Shown: in pieces, positions 24,395 through 34,782 of the stretch
How positions within the stretch are numbered: position 1 is the first letter of the stretch
How the letters are laid out: every line of letters starts with the position of its first letter
NCBI GenBank assembly: GCA_025526915.1
Contig: JAHLKH010000179.1
Coordinates: 1 to 57,115, forward strand
Direction: 5' to 3'
Length of the DNA stretch: 57,115 nt
Origin: Entophlyctis helioformis
Taxonomy: Eukaryota > Chytridiomycota > Chytridiomycetes > Chytridiales > Chytriomycetaceae
Position numbers and translations under genes: made by a program
Notes under the pieces: generated by a model
The model's database searches: none
Told to the model about the DNA's origin: nothing
What the model saw: only the letters and a program-made list of their open reading frames with translations

Positions 24395-27300
24395 TCACCG
24401 ACGACGATCTTGAGCAGAAACCGCTGTGCTGCTGGCAGCCGCATTCAAAGGCGGGCGGCCATTGCGTGCTGCCCGGCCTGCAGTGTTCGTGCTGCTGCTG
24501 CTGACGGCAGCATCTGCATTGCCAGTGCCGTCACTGGCGGCCGTGGCGCTGGGATCGTTGTTGCTGCTGTTGCTGTTGTTGTTGTTGCGTCGACCGCCAC
24601 GGCGGGTGCGCCGGCGACGCGTCGCGCCAGCAGCCGCATCGTCGTCTCCTTGGTCGCCGTGTCCACCTTCCTCCTGATCAGCAGCACTTGCTGGAATCGC
24701 AGCCGCGCCATCAGTCTCGGACACTGATGCTCGCTCTTCCTTGGAGACGGGCGGTGGGCGGCCGCCTCTGCGAACAGGCTCGCCGGCAGCCGGCCGGCCA
24801 GGGGCAGACGGGAGCGCCAGGCTTGCCGATCGGCGGTTGCGTCCGCTATGACCACTGCCATTCCCACCGTCGCTGCCACAATGGCCATTGATTTCTCGGT
24901 GGCCGCCATTCCTGCCCTCACCGCCTGTCCGGCTGCCGTCCGAGTCTCTCTGGCCATTGCGTCCCGATCCAGAGCGGCCGCCACCTGACCGTCCGTCACG
25001 CCCGTCCTGGCCAGCCCCTCCACGCAATCCATTGCCGCGTCCGCCGCCGCCACCCGAGTTGCTACCACTAACGCCAGACGCACCACCAGAGACGGGAGCC
25101 GCAACCGGCCCCTCCAAAAGCGAGACGCCGACGCCATTTGCATCAAACTCGCATCGGAATGTAGACGCATACAGGCACTGGAACCCTGTCGAGCGGTTCA
25201 GATCCTCGAGCGCACGACGTGCATGGCCCATCGTGTCAAACACAATGTGCGTCTCTGTGCCAATCCGGCCGAGGCTCTTGAATCCGGTGTACAGCGTTTG
25301 CATCCAGAGCCGTGCCTCTTCAAGCGACAGCAAGCCCTCGTCATCCAGCACAATGGTCTCGCACGGTGCTCCGGGAGAGAGCCGCTCAGTTGGCACAACC
25401 TCTTTGCGAGCAAAGTCAGAGGAGAGGTTGGGAAACTGCGTCTGGATACGCGGGATGGCGTCCGAGGCCTCGCGCTGGGACCTGAAGCATACATACGCAA
25501 ACTCACGGCCAGGTGTGCTGGCCATGGGTCGCGCACGCCCAAAGATGATCTGCACTGCGCGAAGGGTGTCTACAGCAAACATCTTGAGCCGCAGCTTGTA
25601 GTCTGCCGGTGCCGGTTCTTGCGGATTGCGGCGTGAGATGTGCAGCGTGCGAGACTGAAGCGACGATATCGGTGCCTGTGGCTGGGCCGACGATGTGTTG
25701 ACATTGGCGTCGGTTGTTGTGCCTGACGCGCGCTTCGACTGGCGGGACGATGGCTCACGAGCACCGCTGCCTCTGCGGTCACTGCCGCTAGACGCATCGC
25801 CAGATGCGCCGGCGTCGTTTCCAACAGATGCAGATGACAAGCGACCAGTGCCGGTGTTGTCTCTGTTGGACGATCGGCGGTTACGGTCGCGGCTGTGCTC
25901 GGCATGGCGTTCTCCTGACGAGTCGGCCAGAGGCTTGTCCATCTCCGCCTTGCACGAAGAGTCTGCCGCCGGGCGACTTGTGGATGATGATGATGGCAGT
26001 GGCACCGAACCGCCAGAAGCAACAGCGGCGGCTGTTGTGGATGACGCACGTGCGATAGCCTCGGTGGCTTCAGCGGCTGGTGCAGCGGACGGGTGCGGTG
26101 ATTGAGTGGCTCTCTCAGGTGCAGACGCCGATGCAGACGCCGATGCAGACACAGGCAATGGATTGCTCGCATTGGACGGCTGCGTGCCAGTACTCTGAGC
26201 GTGCGTCGTGCTTGAGCGAGCAGGTTGTCCAGCAGCCGACGATAACGAAGCTGCAAGAGATGTCCAGAGTTCTGTGCCAGCCAGTTCAGGTGGAATCGGA
26301 TCGGACGGCGGCCACGAGAAATCACCAAATGAGTGCTGAGCGTCTTCAGCGCTTGTTGGGCCAAGCCTGCCCATCATACGAGCAAAGCTGTAGTCGCCTG
26401 TCATGGGCTGCGAGGGCATGCCTGGATTGCCGGATGCAGCAGATGAAGACGTGGCAATGCCGCGATCTGCTGGTTGTGCCCCCGCAGTCAAAACGGCCGC
26501 GATGGCATCCAACGAGGGTAAGCCGCTCGAGGCCGTGGTGATGGGCATATTGGCTGAAGACACGCGAGAACCAGGTGCCCGACTGCCCAGCGCCAAGATA
26601 CTGTGGGAGCTGTGGGTCCGGTTGAGGATGCCGTCGCTTCTTGCGTTTGGGGGATTAATGGCACTGCCGATGCTGCCGCCTGCAGTCGAGCCAGTGCTGC
26701 TGGATGGAGCGCCAAGGTTGAGCACGTCCATGAGCGAGGTCATGTCAAGCGGGTTGGACACAAAGGGCCGAGCAGCACCACCGTGCAACGAGTGATGGGC
26801 ATGGCTTGCCAAATCAGTCAAGGACAAGTGGCGCGAGTGTGGACGCGGCAATTCCCTGGACGCAGTGGGCATGAGAGGCTCGTCTGGGTTCCAAAAAGTG
26901 CAGTGTAGGTTGGTTGTGCGCTTAAGCGTCGACAGGGCCTCTGACGCAAACGAGACGTTCTTGTATCGGGCCAGAGCAGAAGTCGCCAGCGACGATCGAT
27001 CCTTGACCGTCAGCAGGTCCTCGAACCCTCCCAGACCGCGCAGCATGCCTCTGAGCTGGTCTTCAGACATGCTTGATGGATGCTGAATCAAGAGCGTCGC
27101 AGTTGGTGTTGACTGCTGGACAGGATTCGGCGGCGGCAGATCCACGACGCGCAGCTCTGGTGGGGGCGTGACGAGGCTGGAGATGTTGGCGAGAGCATCG
27201 AGAGCAAACGACTGGTTCGAGTAGGCAGCAAGACAGGATGCGTTGTCGAAGAAGTAGATGCGTTCAAAGCCAGGCTCGCGTGCAAACAGGGCCATGATGT

Positions 27301-29902
27301 TGAGCCCCGATGGAATGGCGCCGATGAAGAGACCATGCGTGATGAGCGCCGCCTGTGATGGCTGTGATGGCTGTGATGGCTGTGATGGCTGTGATGCAGA
27401 GATGCTGGATTGCTGGACTGCAGACGATCCAGGCGGAAGCATCATACTCTGGCTTCCATCAAAGGCCGGCATGCTGGTACGGCGGCCAACGCTCGTGCTT
27501 GACATTAAAGAAGCCGATGCCGATGTGGCAAATGGAGCAGTAGCCATGGACAGACTCGAGGGTCGTTGACCATGCGACGCGGCTGGGCGAGCATCAAAGA
27601 GGCCGCCAAAACCACCAAGACCCATGGTATGAGTGCTGCCTGGGCCGTTTGCAGTTGAATGCGCCGATGAGATCAACGGCATGCCTAGCATGATGATGAA
27701 ATGACAAGCAAAGTAAAGCGAGACTCGAGTCAGATCCAAAGCGAGCGTTGTAACATGAGCGATTACAGAATAGCAATCCAACGCCATACCAGAGCCGTGC
27801 GTGTGAATTGGATCGCTTTCATAGGGCTGTGGCTGCTGCAAATAGTGGCGACGCTCGGGCACGCCATCTCTGAACGGCAGAGCTGCCGATGAATGTGGCA
27901 AGCTCGAAGTTGCCAGGGACGAACCAAATGCCGAAGGAGGTACAGGTGTCGTTGCTGTAGAAGGCAACGCGGTGAGCGAAGACCAAAGACTTGAGGTCTG
28001 ACCGCCGCCGGTGAGTTGGGCCATGATTGCGTTGTTGGCGACCGTGTGTGCGGTTGCGACAGGCGGTAGACCAAAGTCGGAAGTCGAAAGGGAGTGGAAT
28101 GCAGCAGAGTGCTGATCAGGGCGGCTGAATGGACCTGATGATGGGATGGGTGCGAGGTGCGTGAGGCCGAGTGCGCTCTTCAAGTGCGGATGCGACTGAG
28201 AGTGGCGGGCCTGGGGTGGGAGATTGGAGTCGTGGTAGTCCGGTGGTGGTTGTTGTTGTTGGTATTGCTGGCGTTGTTGCTGCCTGTCGAACAAGTCGCG
28301 TGACTGCAGATCCTGCTGCAATGACTGGACGAGCTGATCATGGTGCAGAGGCAGCAACTCTTCCTTTGACTCGGGAAAAGCGACGGCTGTTGTCTGCTGG
28401 GCAGAGTCGCTCTTGCAGAGCCCTACCTCGAGGTTTGTGCAGCTGCGGATCTCGTTCAGGACAGCAGCAACGCGGTCGGCCGAATCAAAGCTTGCGACGC
28501 AGACTGACGACTGTTCCACAGTCAGGCCGAGGAAACCGGAGAGTGGCGCAAAGAGATCGGCAATGGCCTTTGGCGAGACAGAGTTATCGAGGCGGATGTA
28601 CAGGCTGGGAGCCAAAGACGATGCTGGCACGCGAGACGTGTCACTGTCGCCTGTCCGACTTTCAGCGAGAGGCGCAGAAGAGCAAAGTGGCTCGTGCTCT
28701 TTGAGGGACGGCACAAGGGCTGTTGTGGCGAGGATGCGAGCCATGGCGTGACGCGCAGACGTCTCGTCCACAAAGTCGACAGAGCACGTGGTCAACGTAC
28801 CAAACGCGATCCGCGCGAAGCCAGCGAAGCGAGCAAAGAAACGCCAGAGGGCACGAATGCGGCACGCCGTGCTTGGGAGATTGATGTTGCGGATCTGGAG
28901 CGAAGTCTGAGCCGATGAGGGGGGTTGATGCGGCAAGGCGGCTGCAGAGTCCGCTGGCAGATAGAGCGGCGCAAACGAGACCTTGAGGTTAGTGATGAGA
29001 TTGACATCATCGAGCGCGATGGATGCGTGGAGAGCGTCTTGGAAGACGACAGAGCCGTCGGCCTCCAGGGACTTGAACCCGGCGTACGTGGCGAAGAGAG
29101 GCTCCAAATACTCCTGTGGCCACGCATTTGGCGAAGCGATGATGAGTGAGTTTGACGGCTGGTGGGGCCGATCTGGCTCATGCGGTGGCATGAGCAACGA
29201 TGGTGCTGGAGATATGGATATGAGCTGCGAGACGTCGCTCGGGATCGGAAGTGGCTGGAGATGGGCTGTGTTGGTGGCGGTGGGCAGACTTGCTGGCGCG
29301 GCAGACGACGCCGAGACTCTGACGATTGGCAGACGCAGGTGGGTGTGGATTGCGTCAGTGGCCAGCGAGGCGAGGCTGGCGTCAGCAAAGCCGATCAGGA
29401 TGGCGTCGTGGGTGACATGGACAGCGCGGACAGAGAGATCGGGCTGGCGCAGCGTCTTCCACAGCGCCAGAAAGGTTGCGCTCGGCGGACGCAGCGGGAT
29501 GCTGAAGGCAGCGGTTGCGCCAGAGTTGCTGCCGACAGACGCGAGACGAGCGGGGACATCTGCGGATCTGAGCGAGCTCAGAGGACGAGGGGCTGGCAGA
29601 TCCGAGGCGGCTGCAGAGAGCAGCGGAGTGGGGGGCTGCAGTGGCCGTGGGTCCGAGCTGGACGGGGCAGCGGGAGCGACGGCAGCAGCAGGTGCTGAAG
29701 GTGCGGCAGAGTCAGCAGGTTCAGCAGGCAGATCGGAGCGAGAGCGGCCAGCCAGGGTGCCAGCCGAGGGTGCGGCCGTGGTCGGCGCCAGCGGTGCTGC
29801 TCCTGCGGACGCCAGCGTGGGTGTGTGAGGGAGTGCCCGATCAGAGGGTCTGTTGCTGGCCACGGCGGCAGCGGCGGTGGCAGCAGAGAGAGCGTCGGAC
29901 AT
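24395..29902 (-). CDS. very large protein with about eight degenerate RRM-like modules and an RGG/Arg-rich C-terminus
   Basis: One frame from the ATG at 29902 to the stop at 24395, with a predicted 105-nt intron (27789-27685, gtatgg...gctag) that is itself in frame and stop-free. This gives about 1800 residues. Eight segments of 65-80 residues repeat the RRM-like pattern of strand, helix, GF.xL, strand, helix, T.L. Examples are NAWPQEYLEPLFATYAGFKS with VVFQDALHASIALDDV, SLYIRLDNSVSPKAIADLF, GLFIGAIPSGLNIMALFA, TLLIQHPSSMSEDQLRGML, and LWMQTLYTGFKSLGRIG with HIVFDTMGHARRALEDL. They are separated by Gln-, Ser- and Ala-rich linkers. The C-terminus holds Gly/Arg blocks (GGGGGRGNGLRGG), a basic RRRRTRRGGRRNNNN patch and Asn runs. 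I infer an RNA-binding scaffold. RNP1/RNP2 consensus residues are weak, so domain assignment needs profile comparison. Confidence 0.75.
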   Translation of the reverse strand: MSDALSAATAAAAVASNRPSDRALPHTPTLASAGAAPLAPTTAAPSAGTLAGRSRSDLPAEPADSAAPSAPAAAVAPAAPSSSDPRPLQPPTPLLSAAASDLPAPRPLSSLRSADVPARLASVGSNSGATAAFSIPLRPPSATFLALWKTLRQPDLSVRAVHVTHDAILIGFADASLASLATDAIHTHLRLPIVRVSASSAAPASLPTATNTAHLQPLPIPSDVSQLISISPAPSLLMPPHEPDRPHQPSNSLIIASPNAWPQEYLEPLFATYAGFKSLEADGSVVFQDALHASIALDDVNLITNLKVSFAPLYLPADSAAALPHQPPSSAQTSLQIRNINLPSTACRIRALWRFFARFAGFARIAFGTLTTCSVDFVDETSARHAMARILATTALVPSLKEHEPLCSSAPLAESRTGDSDTSRVPASSLAPSLYIRLDNSVSPKAIADLFAPLSGFLGLTVEQSSVCVASFDSADRVAAVLNEIRSCTNLEVGLCKSDSAQQTTAVAFPESKEELLPLHHDQLVQSLQQDLQSRDLFDRQQQRQQYQQQQPPPDYHDSNLPPQARHSQSHPHLKSALGLTHLAPIPSSGPFSRPDQHSAAFHSLSTSDFGLPPVATAHTVANNAIMAQLTGGGQTSSLWSSLTALPSTATTPVPPSAFGSSLATSSLPHSSAALPFRDGVPERRHYLQQPQPYESDPIHTHGSGMALDCYSVIAHVTTLALDLTRVSLYFACHFIIMLGMPLISSAHSTANGPGSTHTMGLGGFGGLFDARPAASHGQRPSSLSMATAPFATSASASLMSSTSVGRRTSMPAFDGSQSMMLPPGSSAVQQSSISASQPSQPSQPSQPSQAALITHGLFIGAIPSGLNIMALFAREPGFERIYFFDNASCLAAYSNQSFALDALANISSLVTPPPELRVVDLPPPNPVQQSTPTATLLIQHPSSMSEDQLRGMLRGLGGFEDLLTVKDRSSLATSALARYKNVSFASEALSTLKRTTNLHCTFWNPDEPLMPTASRELPRPHSRHLSLTDLASHAHHSLHGGAARPFVSNPLDMTSLMDVLNLGAPSSSTGSTAGGSIGSAINPPNARSDGILNRTHSSHSILALGSRAPGSRVSSANMPITTASSGLPSLDAIAAVLTAGAQPADRGIATSSSAASGNPGMPSQPMTGDYSFARMMGRLGPTSAEDAQHSFGDFSWPPSDPIPPELAGTELWTSLAASLSSAAGQPARSSTTHAQSTGTQPSNASNPLPVSASASASASAPERATQSPHPSAAPAAEATEAIARASSTTAAAVASGGSVPLPSSSSTSRPAADSSCKAEMDKPLADSSGERHAEHSRDRNRRSSNRDNTGTGRLSSASVGNDAGASGDASSGSDRRGSGAREPSSRQSKRASGTTTDANVNTSSAQPQAPISSLQSRTLHISRRNPQEPAPADYKLRLKMFAVDTLRAVQIIFGRARPMASTPGREFAYVCFRSQREASDAIPRIQTQFPNLSSDFARKEVVPTERLSPGAPCETIVLDDEGLLSLEEARLWMQTLYTGFKSLGRIGTETHIVFDTMGHARRALEDLNRSTGFQCLYASTFRCEFDANGVGVSLLEGPVAAPVSGGASGVSGSNSGGGGGRGNGLRGGAGQDGRDGRSGGGRSGSGRNGQRDSDGSRTGGEGRNGGHREINGHCGSDGGNGSGHSGRNRRSASLALPSAPGRPAAGEPVRRGGRPPPVSKEERASVSETDGAAAIPASAADQEEGGHGDQGDDDAAAGATRRRRTRRGGRRNNNNSNSSNNDPSATAASDGTGNADAAVSSSSTNTAGRAARNGRPPLNAAASSTAVSAQDRRR
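27355..27392 (-). repeat. nine-nucleotide coding minisatellite (SQP)n
   Basis: Tandem GATGGCTGT units encode Ser-Gln-Pro repeats within the multi-RRM-like protein. A similar ATCACAGCC pattern, not coding there, occurs at 1984-2010. Confidence 0.7.
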
Positions 29903-30450
29903 GGCAGCAGCAGCAGAAGCCGCGGCGACTTCCGATTCGAGCGAGCGAGCGAGACATGAACCGTCAGCCAAGTGGATAGTGGATGGATGGATGGATAGTG
30001 GTATGCAATGCGCTATGCAAGGCAGTATGTGCTATGCATCGGGCAGGCAGGCAGGCGGGCGCCGTGAGACAGGGCAGCGCTGCCCGTGCCCCGCGGACGG
30101 CAAGAGACGGCAAGAGACGGCAAGAGACAGCAAGAGACAGCGGCCGGCAGAGCGAGTCGGGCGTGAGACACTCACAGCAGCGTCTGGTATCTGGGGCGAG
30201 CGGGTGTATGTGCGTGTGCGTGTGCGTGTGCTTGCGGTTGTGCCTATGCCCGTGCCCGTGCCCGTGCCCGTGACAGTTCCGGTGCCGGTGTCTGTATGCG
30301 CGGCCTTGCGAGTGGCCCTGTGCGATGCAGAGACGGAGAGATGCTGGCCGGCTCGTGCGACTGCTGGCTCGCTGCTGGCTCGCTCCTCCGTGCCAGGGGT
30401 TGGCGGGCGTGTTTTTTGTTGTTGTCGGAAACCCGCAAATCCTCGCGGCC
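29903..30450. promoter_or_regulatory. divergent upstream region, 548 bp, repeat-rich
   Basis: Lies between the start codons of the multi-RRM-like gene (-) and the zinc-finger gene (+). It holds simple repeats: GGATGGAT (29980-29997), a four-copy decamer (30101-30140), GTGCGT (about 30209-30232) and GCCCGT (about 30246-30272). No gene is supported. Confidence 0.55.
30101..30140. repeat. four-copy CAAGAGACRG decamer
   Basis: Exact tandem decamers: two copies ending GG, then two ending AG. Shares its unit with the repeat at 9321-9359. Confidence 0.85.
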
Positions 30451-30943
30451 ATGCCCCGCCGCTCACGAAAACGTGCGTCGGTTGCTGGCTGTCTCATGGC
30501 TGTCTCACGGCTGGCTGTCTATCTGGCTGACCCCTGCTCTCCCGTGACAGACTACTGCGGTTACTGCTCCAAGTTTGTGCCGCCCGGCATCGCCCAGCGC
30601 AAGGCCCACGTTCAAGGCGCTCAGGCAAGTGTCCTTCTGCACTCGCAGCCCGCCACTCACAGCCCGCTGCCGCCACAGCTAACTCGTGGCATCGTCGGCA
30701 CAACAGCATCAGCGCTGCGTGGGGGCATACTACGCAGCCATCACGTCGTACACACCCTTGCCCGTTGATCCTCCTCTGGCCACGCCGCGTGTCCGCAACA
30801 ACCCATTCAAGGGCCTCGGTCTGCCTCCCAACATGGAACGGTATCTGGCGCGCGTTGGGATTGATCGCCTGCCACCCAGCCTGCATCCGCCGCCGCCACA
30901 GGGATGGGACACCAGCCCGGCTGCCACTGGCCACTGGCCGTAA
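30451..30943 (+). CDS. U1-C/ZMAT5-type zinc-finger protein (putative snRNP component)
   Basis: Three small exons, 30451-30472, 30551-30624 and 30707-30943, total 333 nt (110 residues). The N-terminus reads MPRRSRKHYCGYCSKFVP, then RKAHVQGAQH. The spacing C-x2-C-x13-H-x5-H at the extreme N-terminus is the matrin/U1-C-like zinc finger found in U1 snRNP C and in the U11/U12 20-kDa protein (ZMAT5). The Pro-rich C-terminal part (PPLATPRVRNNPFKG, SLHPPPPQGWD) is not diagnostic. I favour a ZMAT5- or U1-C-like role in spliceosomal snRNP, with moderate confidence. The second intron begins AG|GCAAGT and ends acaacag with a gctaac branch-like site 20 nt earlier, a GC-AG intron. It is divergent from the multi-RRM-like gene. 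Confidence 0.7.
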
Positions 30944-31438
30944 GCCGCAAGGTGCATGTGTTGCTCGTTGCAAGAAGAATGGCAGGCTTTGATGGCGTGC
31001 CAGCCATTCCAACGCAAGGCATCCAGGCTGATGTCTGGACGTGGTGCATCTGCTGTTTGTGGACGCTCCTGCAAGCAAGCCTTTGCAATGCCATCTGCAA
31101 CAACAGAAACTCGCAGACACGTGGCATGGTTGGATCGTCATCTGCTCGCAAGCCAAGGACAGCAGGGCGATGTGTTCATGCAACTGCGCACTACCCAGGA
31201 CTGCCAATCTCATCGTGCTGTCTTCAAAATGCCTCGCCCCGCCCACTCCACTTGAAACAAGCAATACAAACTAGTATTGAATATGGTGGCTGACAACAAG
31301 AGGACTGACAAAATGGCAAGGAGCGGAATAAAGAGGGAGATGAAATGAGAGAGAGTGAGAGTGAGTGAGAGTGAGAGAAGAGGAATCTGCCACAAACACA
31401 CATTGCAGCATTGCCGCCACCGTTGTCGCCATCCGCGT
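30944..31438. other. intergenic, 495 bp
   Basis: Convergent 3' regions of the zinc-finger gene (+) and the GTPase gene (-). It contains a GAGAGTGAGA-type purine run at about 31346-31382. No gene is supported. Confidence 0.5.
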
Positions 31439-33951
31439 CTACTTCTTGCCTGTCAAGATGGACCAGATGGATCCGCTGCGCTTGGCCGGTGCAGCAGGTC
31501 CAGTGCGGCCAGCCAGCGACGCACGAGACAGTGCAGACGCGTTGGATGCTGTGGACGTGGACATGCCTGCATTCGTGTACGACTGCTGGTGGTATGCCGT
31601 CGGCACGTAGCCGCCCTGCTGTCCTGCACGCGCCGTGTTGCCCATATCCTGGCGCTTGCTGCCACCACCGCCACCGCCAAAGAAACGTGCCCATCCGCTG
31701 CTCTTGCCGCTGCGCTGCATGTCCGTGTGCGCCACCGACGCCCGGCGGTCATGCACAATCGCAGAGTTGGGCATCGCCGGCATGTCGACCGTGTCGATCG
31801 TGCCGCCCTTGATCGGCGGCAGGACCGCAGACTTGGGCGGCATCGGCATGCTCTTGTTGACATTGCCGAGTCCCGTGGGGTTGGACCCGAACCCTGTGGC
31901 TGTGTTGGCCGTGTTGGAGGAGCTGCCGCCAAAGCCGGCCATGATCTCGTCGGCCATGCTAAAGTCCAGATCCAGCTTGGGTAATGCGTTGTTGGCACGG
32001 CGGTTGCCCGACGTTGGCGACGCGTCTCCGCCCAAGCTTATTCCAAGGTCAGAGCGCGCCGTGGACGAGTACCGCGACGTGGAGGACGACGTGTTTCCAG
32101 ACATGGACAGCGGCGATGGCGCGTATGTGGACGATGACGAAGAGGAAGACGGCAGCTTGACAGTGTTGTAGCGCTTGACTGTGACGGTTGTGGCCGGGGC
32201 GGGTGCTGCTGTCGGCCGTTGGATCGTTGCTGCTTTCCGTGCCGTGGAGTCGTCCTCTTCCTCCTCCTTGATAGCGTTCAGTGCAGCAAACGAAAACGAC
32301 AGCGAGTCGCTCAGAGACGCGCCGAGAGAGTCGCTCAGCGAGCCGCCAAGAGACGTCGACGGCAGAGATGTGGAAGATGGTCTTGGAGAGGCGGTGTTGG
32401 ACTTGGAGGCTGCAGAATCGAGGTACAGGCTGTCCGTCAGCGACAAACCCGAGTCGCCCATGAGTGAGAAGGGGTCGCCCAGCGACGGGGGTTTGGGAGA
32501 TGTAACGGGCGTCGTTGATGCGCTGATGGTGACGTGTGCACGAGTGGATCCGGCAGCCGGGGCAGCTGGTGTCTGCACAACGACTGGGGCAGCAGCAGCA
32601 GGTGCCTTTGCGATGGAGACAGCGGGCACAGGCGACACCCCTGCGTCGTCGTCTTCGTCGTCAGCCTCATTGGCAACATCGGGCACAGCGTTAAAGTCCG
32701 TGCCAGAATCCACGGGGCCGCGGGAGGATCGCTTCATGGCGGCACTGTCCATGGCAGACAGACTGGTGACGAGCGGCGGGGTGGTGGACTTTGAGCTAAG
32801 CGGCTCGTCGTTGTCGTCTGCATCGTCGTCTGAAGAGGACGAGGATGTGGCAGACGCAAGCGAGTCTGCATCCGACTCTTGCTCGATACGCTTGCGTGGC
32901 TGAGGACGCAGCGAGATGCGCTCGGTCCGCTCTGGTGCGTTGGCCATGAGCGCCTCAAAAAAGTCTGGGATGCCCTGGCCCGTCTTGGCTGAGCACTCAA
33001 AGTACGAGGTGGCCTGCGAGGCGAGTGCGAGCTGCTGGCCCTGCTCGGTGGTGATGGGCTCGAGGTTGGCTGTGGACTTGAGGGTCTCGAGCACAGACTC
33101 GTCCGTGCGCAGATCGACCTTTGTGGCGAGGATGGCAAGCGGACGGCCGGGACACAGGAACCTTACTTCTGGCACCCACTGCACGGCGTCCAAGTGCAGC
33201 GGGGTTAGACACGGCGACAAGAGTGTGTGCACAGGGTGTGGGCGTGCCTACCTTGTCATGGACCTGCTCAAACGACTGGTGAGAGTCGACCGCAAAGACA
33301 ACCACGACGTCTGTGGCGCCTTCGTACGAAAAGGGACGCAGCCGGTCAAAGACGGATGCACCGGCAGTGTCGACGACGGTGACGTTGGGATAGTCGTCCA
33401 GCACATACGAGTCCTCGATGGTGGCCAGGTGGAACTGCAGATCATGCCGCGGCAGTCGGTGCAGGGGGTTGTTAGCTTGCCAGTCGCAGACACGCCGCCC
33501 GGTTGACAGCCAGCATGCCTGCCAGCAGCACGATAAGGCGGCGCTTTGACGGCGTGGTTTCAGAACGTGAAACAGCCTGTTGCTGGCTGGCTGGAGGCGG
33601 GGGATTGCAGCAAGCAACCGGACGGCCAGGAGGGCAAGGAGGGGTCGACACTGCAACACAGGCACCAGTGCAACGTACCGAGGGACATGGGAGGTTGCGC
33701 AGCACATGGAGCACAGCGCTCTTGCCGGTAGCCTCATCGCCCACAAAGACGATGCGACGGCGGCTCTGCATGTGGTCTCGCACCTGCACCAGCTCGGACC
33801 GGGCCCGCTGCCTCATGCCTGGCGGTGCGCCTGTGCTGGCCCGTGCTGATGCACCTGTGCTCGCTCTTGCTGATGCGCTTGCCTTGGGCCTGCTGCCGTC
33901 TGCACTGCTGTTGCTGCTGGTTGAACTGCTGCTCGTTCGGCGATTGGGCAT
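31439..33951 (-). CDS. atypical Rho/Ras-like small GTPase with a ~500-residue C-terminal extension
   Basis: Three exons, 33951-33679, 33434-33252 and 33178-31439, total 2196 nt (731 residues). After a Ser/Ala/Arg-rich N-terminus come the G motifs: G1 VGDEATGKSA, switch I ATIEDSYVLDD (Ras-like TIEDSY), G3 VVDTAGASVFDRLRPFSYEG, G4 ATKVDLRTDE and G5 FECSAKTGQG. The RLRPFSYEG and WVPEVRFLCPGRP segments are Rho-like. G3 has Ala-Ser instead of the usual Gly-Gln after DTA, so the catalytic Gln61 equivalent is replaced, and G4 reads TKVD rather than NKxD. The tail is Ser-, Pro- and Asp-rich and ends in ILTGKK with no CaaX prenylation box. Expected GTP binding with weak intrinsic hydrolysis, possibly constitutively active; membrane attachment would need another route. 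Confidence 0.85.
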
Positions 33952-34710
33952 GGCGGGCAGGTCTATATGGTTTCGTGGTAAAGGTGTCAAAACCGTCTTC
34001 AAATTGCTGGCTCACGATCGGAGAATCGCATTGTCCGACACGCAAGTGCCTCCGCCACACAGAGTCTGCGGAGATTACGCAGATGCAGCGATTGACTGGC
34101 AGCCACTCTCGCCAGCGGGTGTCCAGGATCGAGTCGGCAGAGGCTGTCTGCAATGGCCCATCATGTGGTGCACAGCCGCTGATATCGGCATCGCCATTGT
34201 CGACGCGAGTGGTAGTTGTTGCAGCCAGACAGCAGAGCAGTGGTTGCATCAGCAGCTGCATACAGCAATGACAATAGTATTTGTAGCACAGCAGTCGTTT
34301 GCAAGTGAGCTGTTTGTCCAGCTGGCACTTTCAGCATCAACGATCAAGACAGACAAGCACAACAGGTCGCATCAGACCTTGAGACACAGCCTATCAGCAA
34401 TCGCATCAGGCAATGGATGCTGGACCTGGACTGCCCATGCCACAAACACTGCTCCGTGTGCACTACACCATCGCACACCACTCGCTCAGCGACCCCGCCA
34501 TCCAATCCCAGTGCACAACCGCAGTCAGCCAGGACACTGTTGCCTGCAACGCGCAGCCACTATTCCAGCCAGATGCGTGGGCGGCACAAGAGCCAGCGAG
34601 ACCTCGAGCAGCTAGTCCACAAGCGCAGCCGGCAGCAGCAAAAACAACGCCGTGGTATGCAGCATGGATGTGCAAAAAGGGAAGAAGATGCCAGATGGGC
34701 AAAAGAGAAA
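33952..34710. other. intergenic, 759 bp
   Basis: Upstream region of the GTPase gene up to the tRNA. Long open frames on the plus strand show no recognisable protein features. No gene is supported. Confidence 0.5.
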
Positions 34711-34782
34711 CTCCCCGACGGGGAATCGAACCCCGGCCGCCACGGTGAGAGCGTGGAATCCTAACCACTGGACCATCGAGGA
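34711..34782 (-). tRNA. tRNA-Glu (anticodon CTC)
   Basis: A 72-nt cloverleaf without an intron. The acceptor stem pairs TCCTCGA with TCGGGGA (one G-T pair). The D-arm region holds GTCCAGTGGTTAGGAT (A box). The anticodon arm is CCACG-CTCTCAC-CGTGG, giving anticodon CTC, and the T arm GGGGTTCGATTCCCC is a perfect B box. The discriminator base is G. A TTTCTCTTTT stretch just downstream on the minus strand (34701-34710) can act as the RNA polymerase III terminator. Confidence 0.97.

Noticed and set aside
27685..27789. Transmembrane segment within the multi-RRM-like protein
   Set aside because: The interval has intron borders (gtatgg, gctag) in correct phase; the hydrophobic stretch is intronic.
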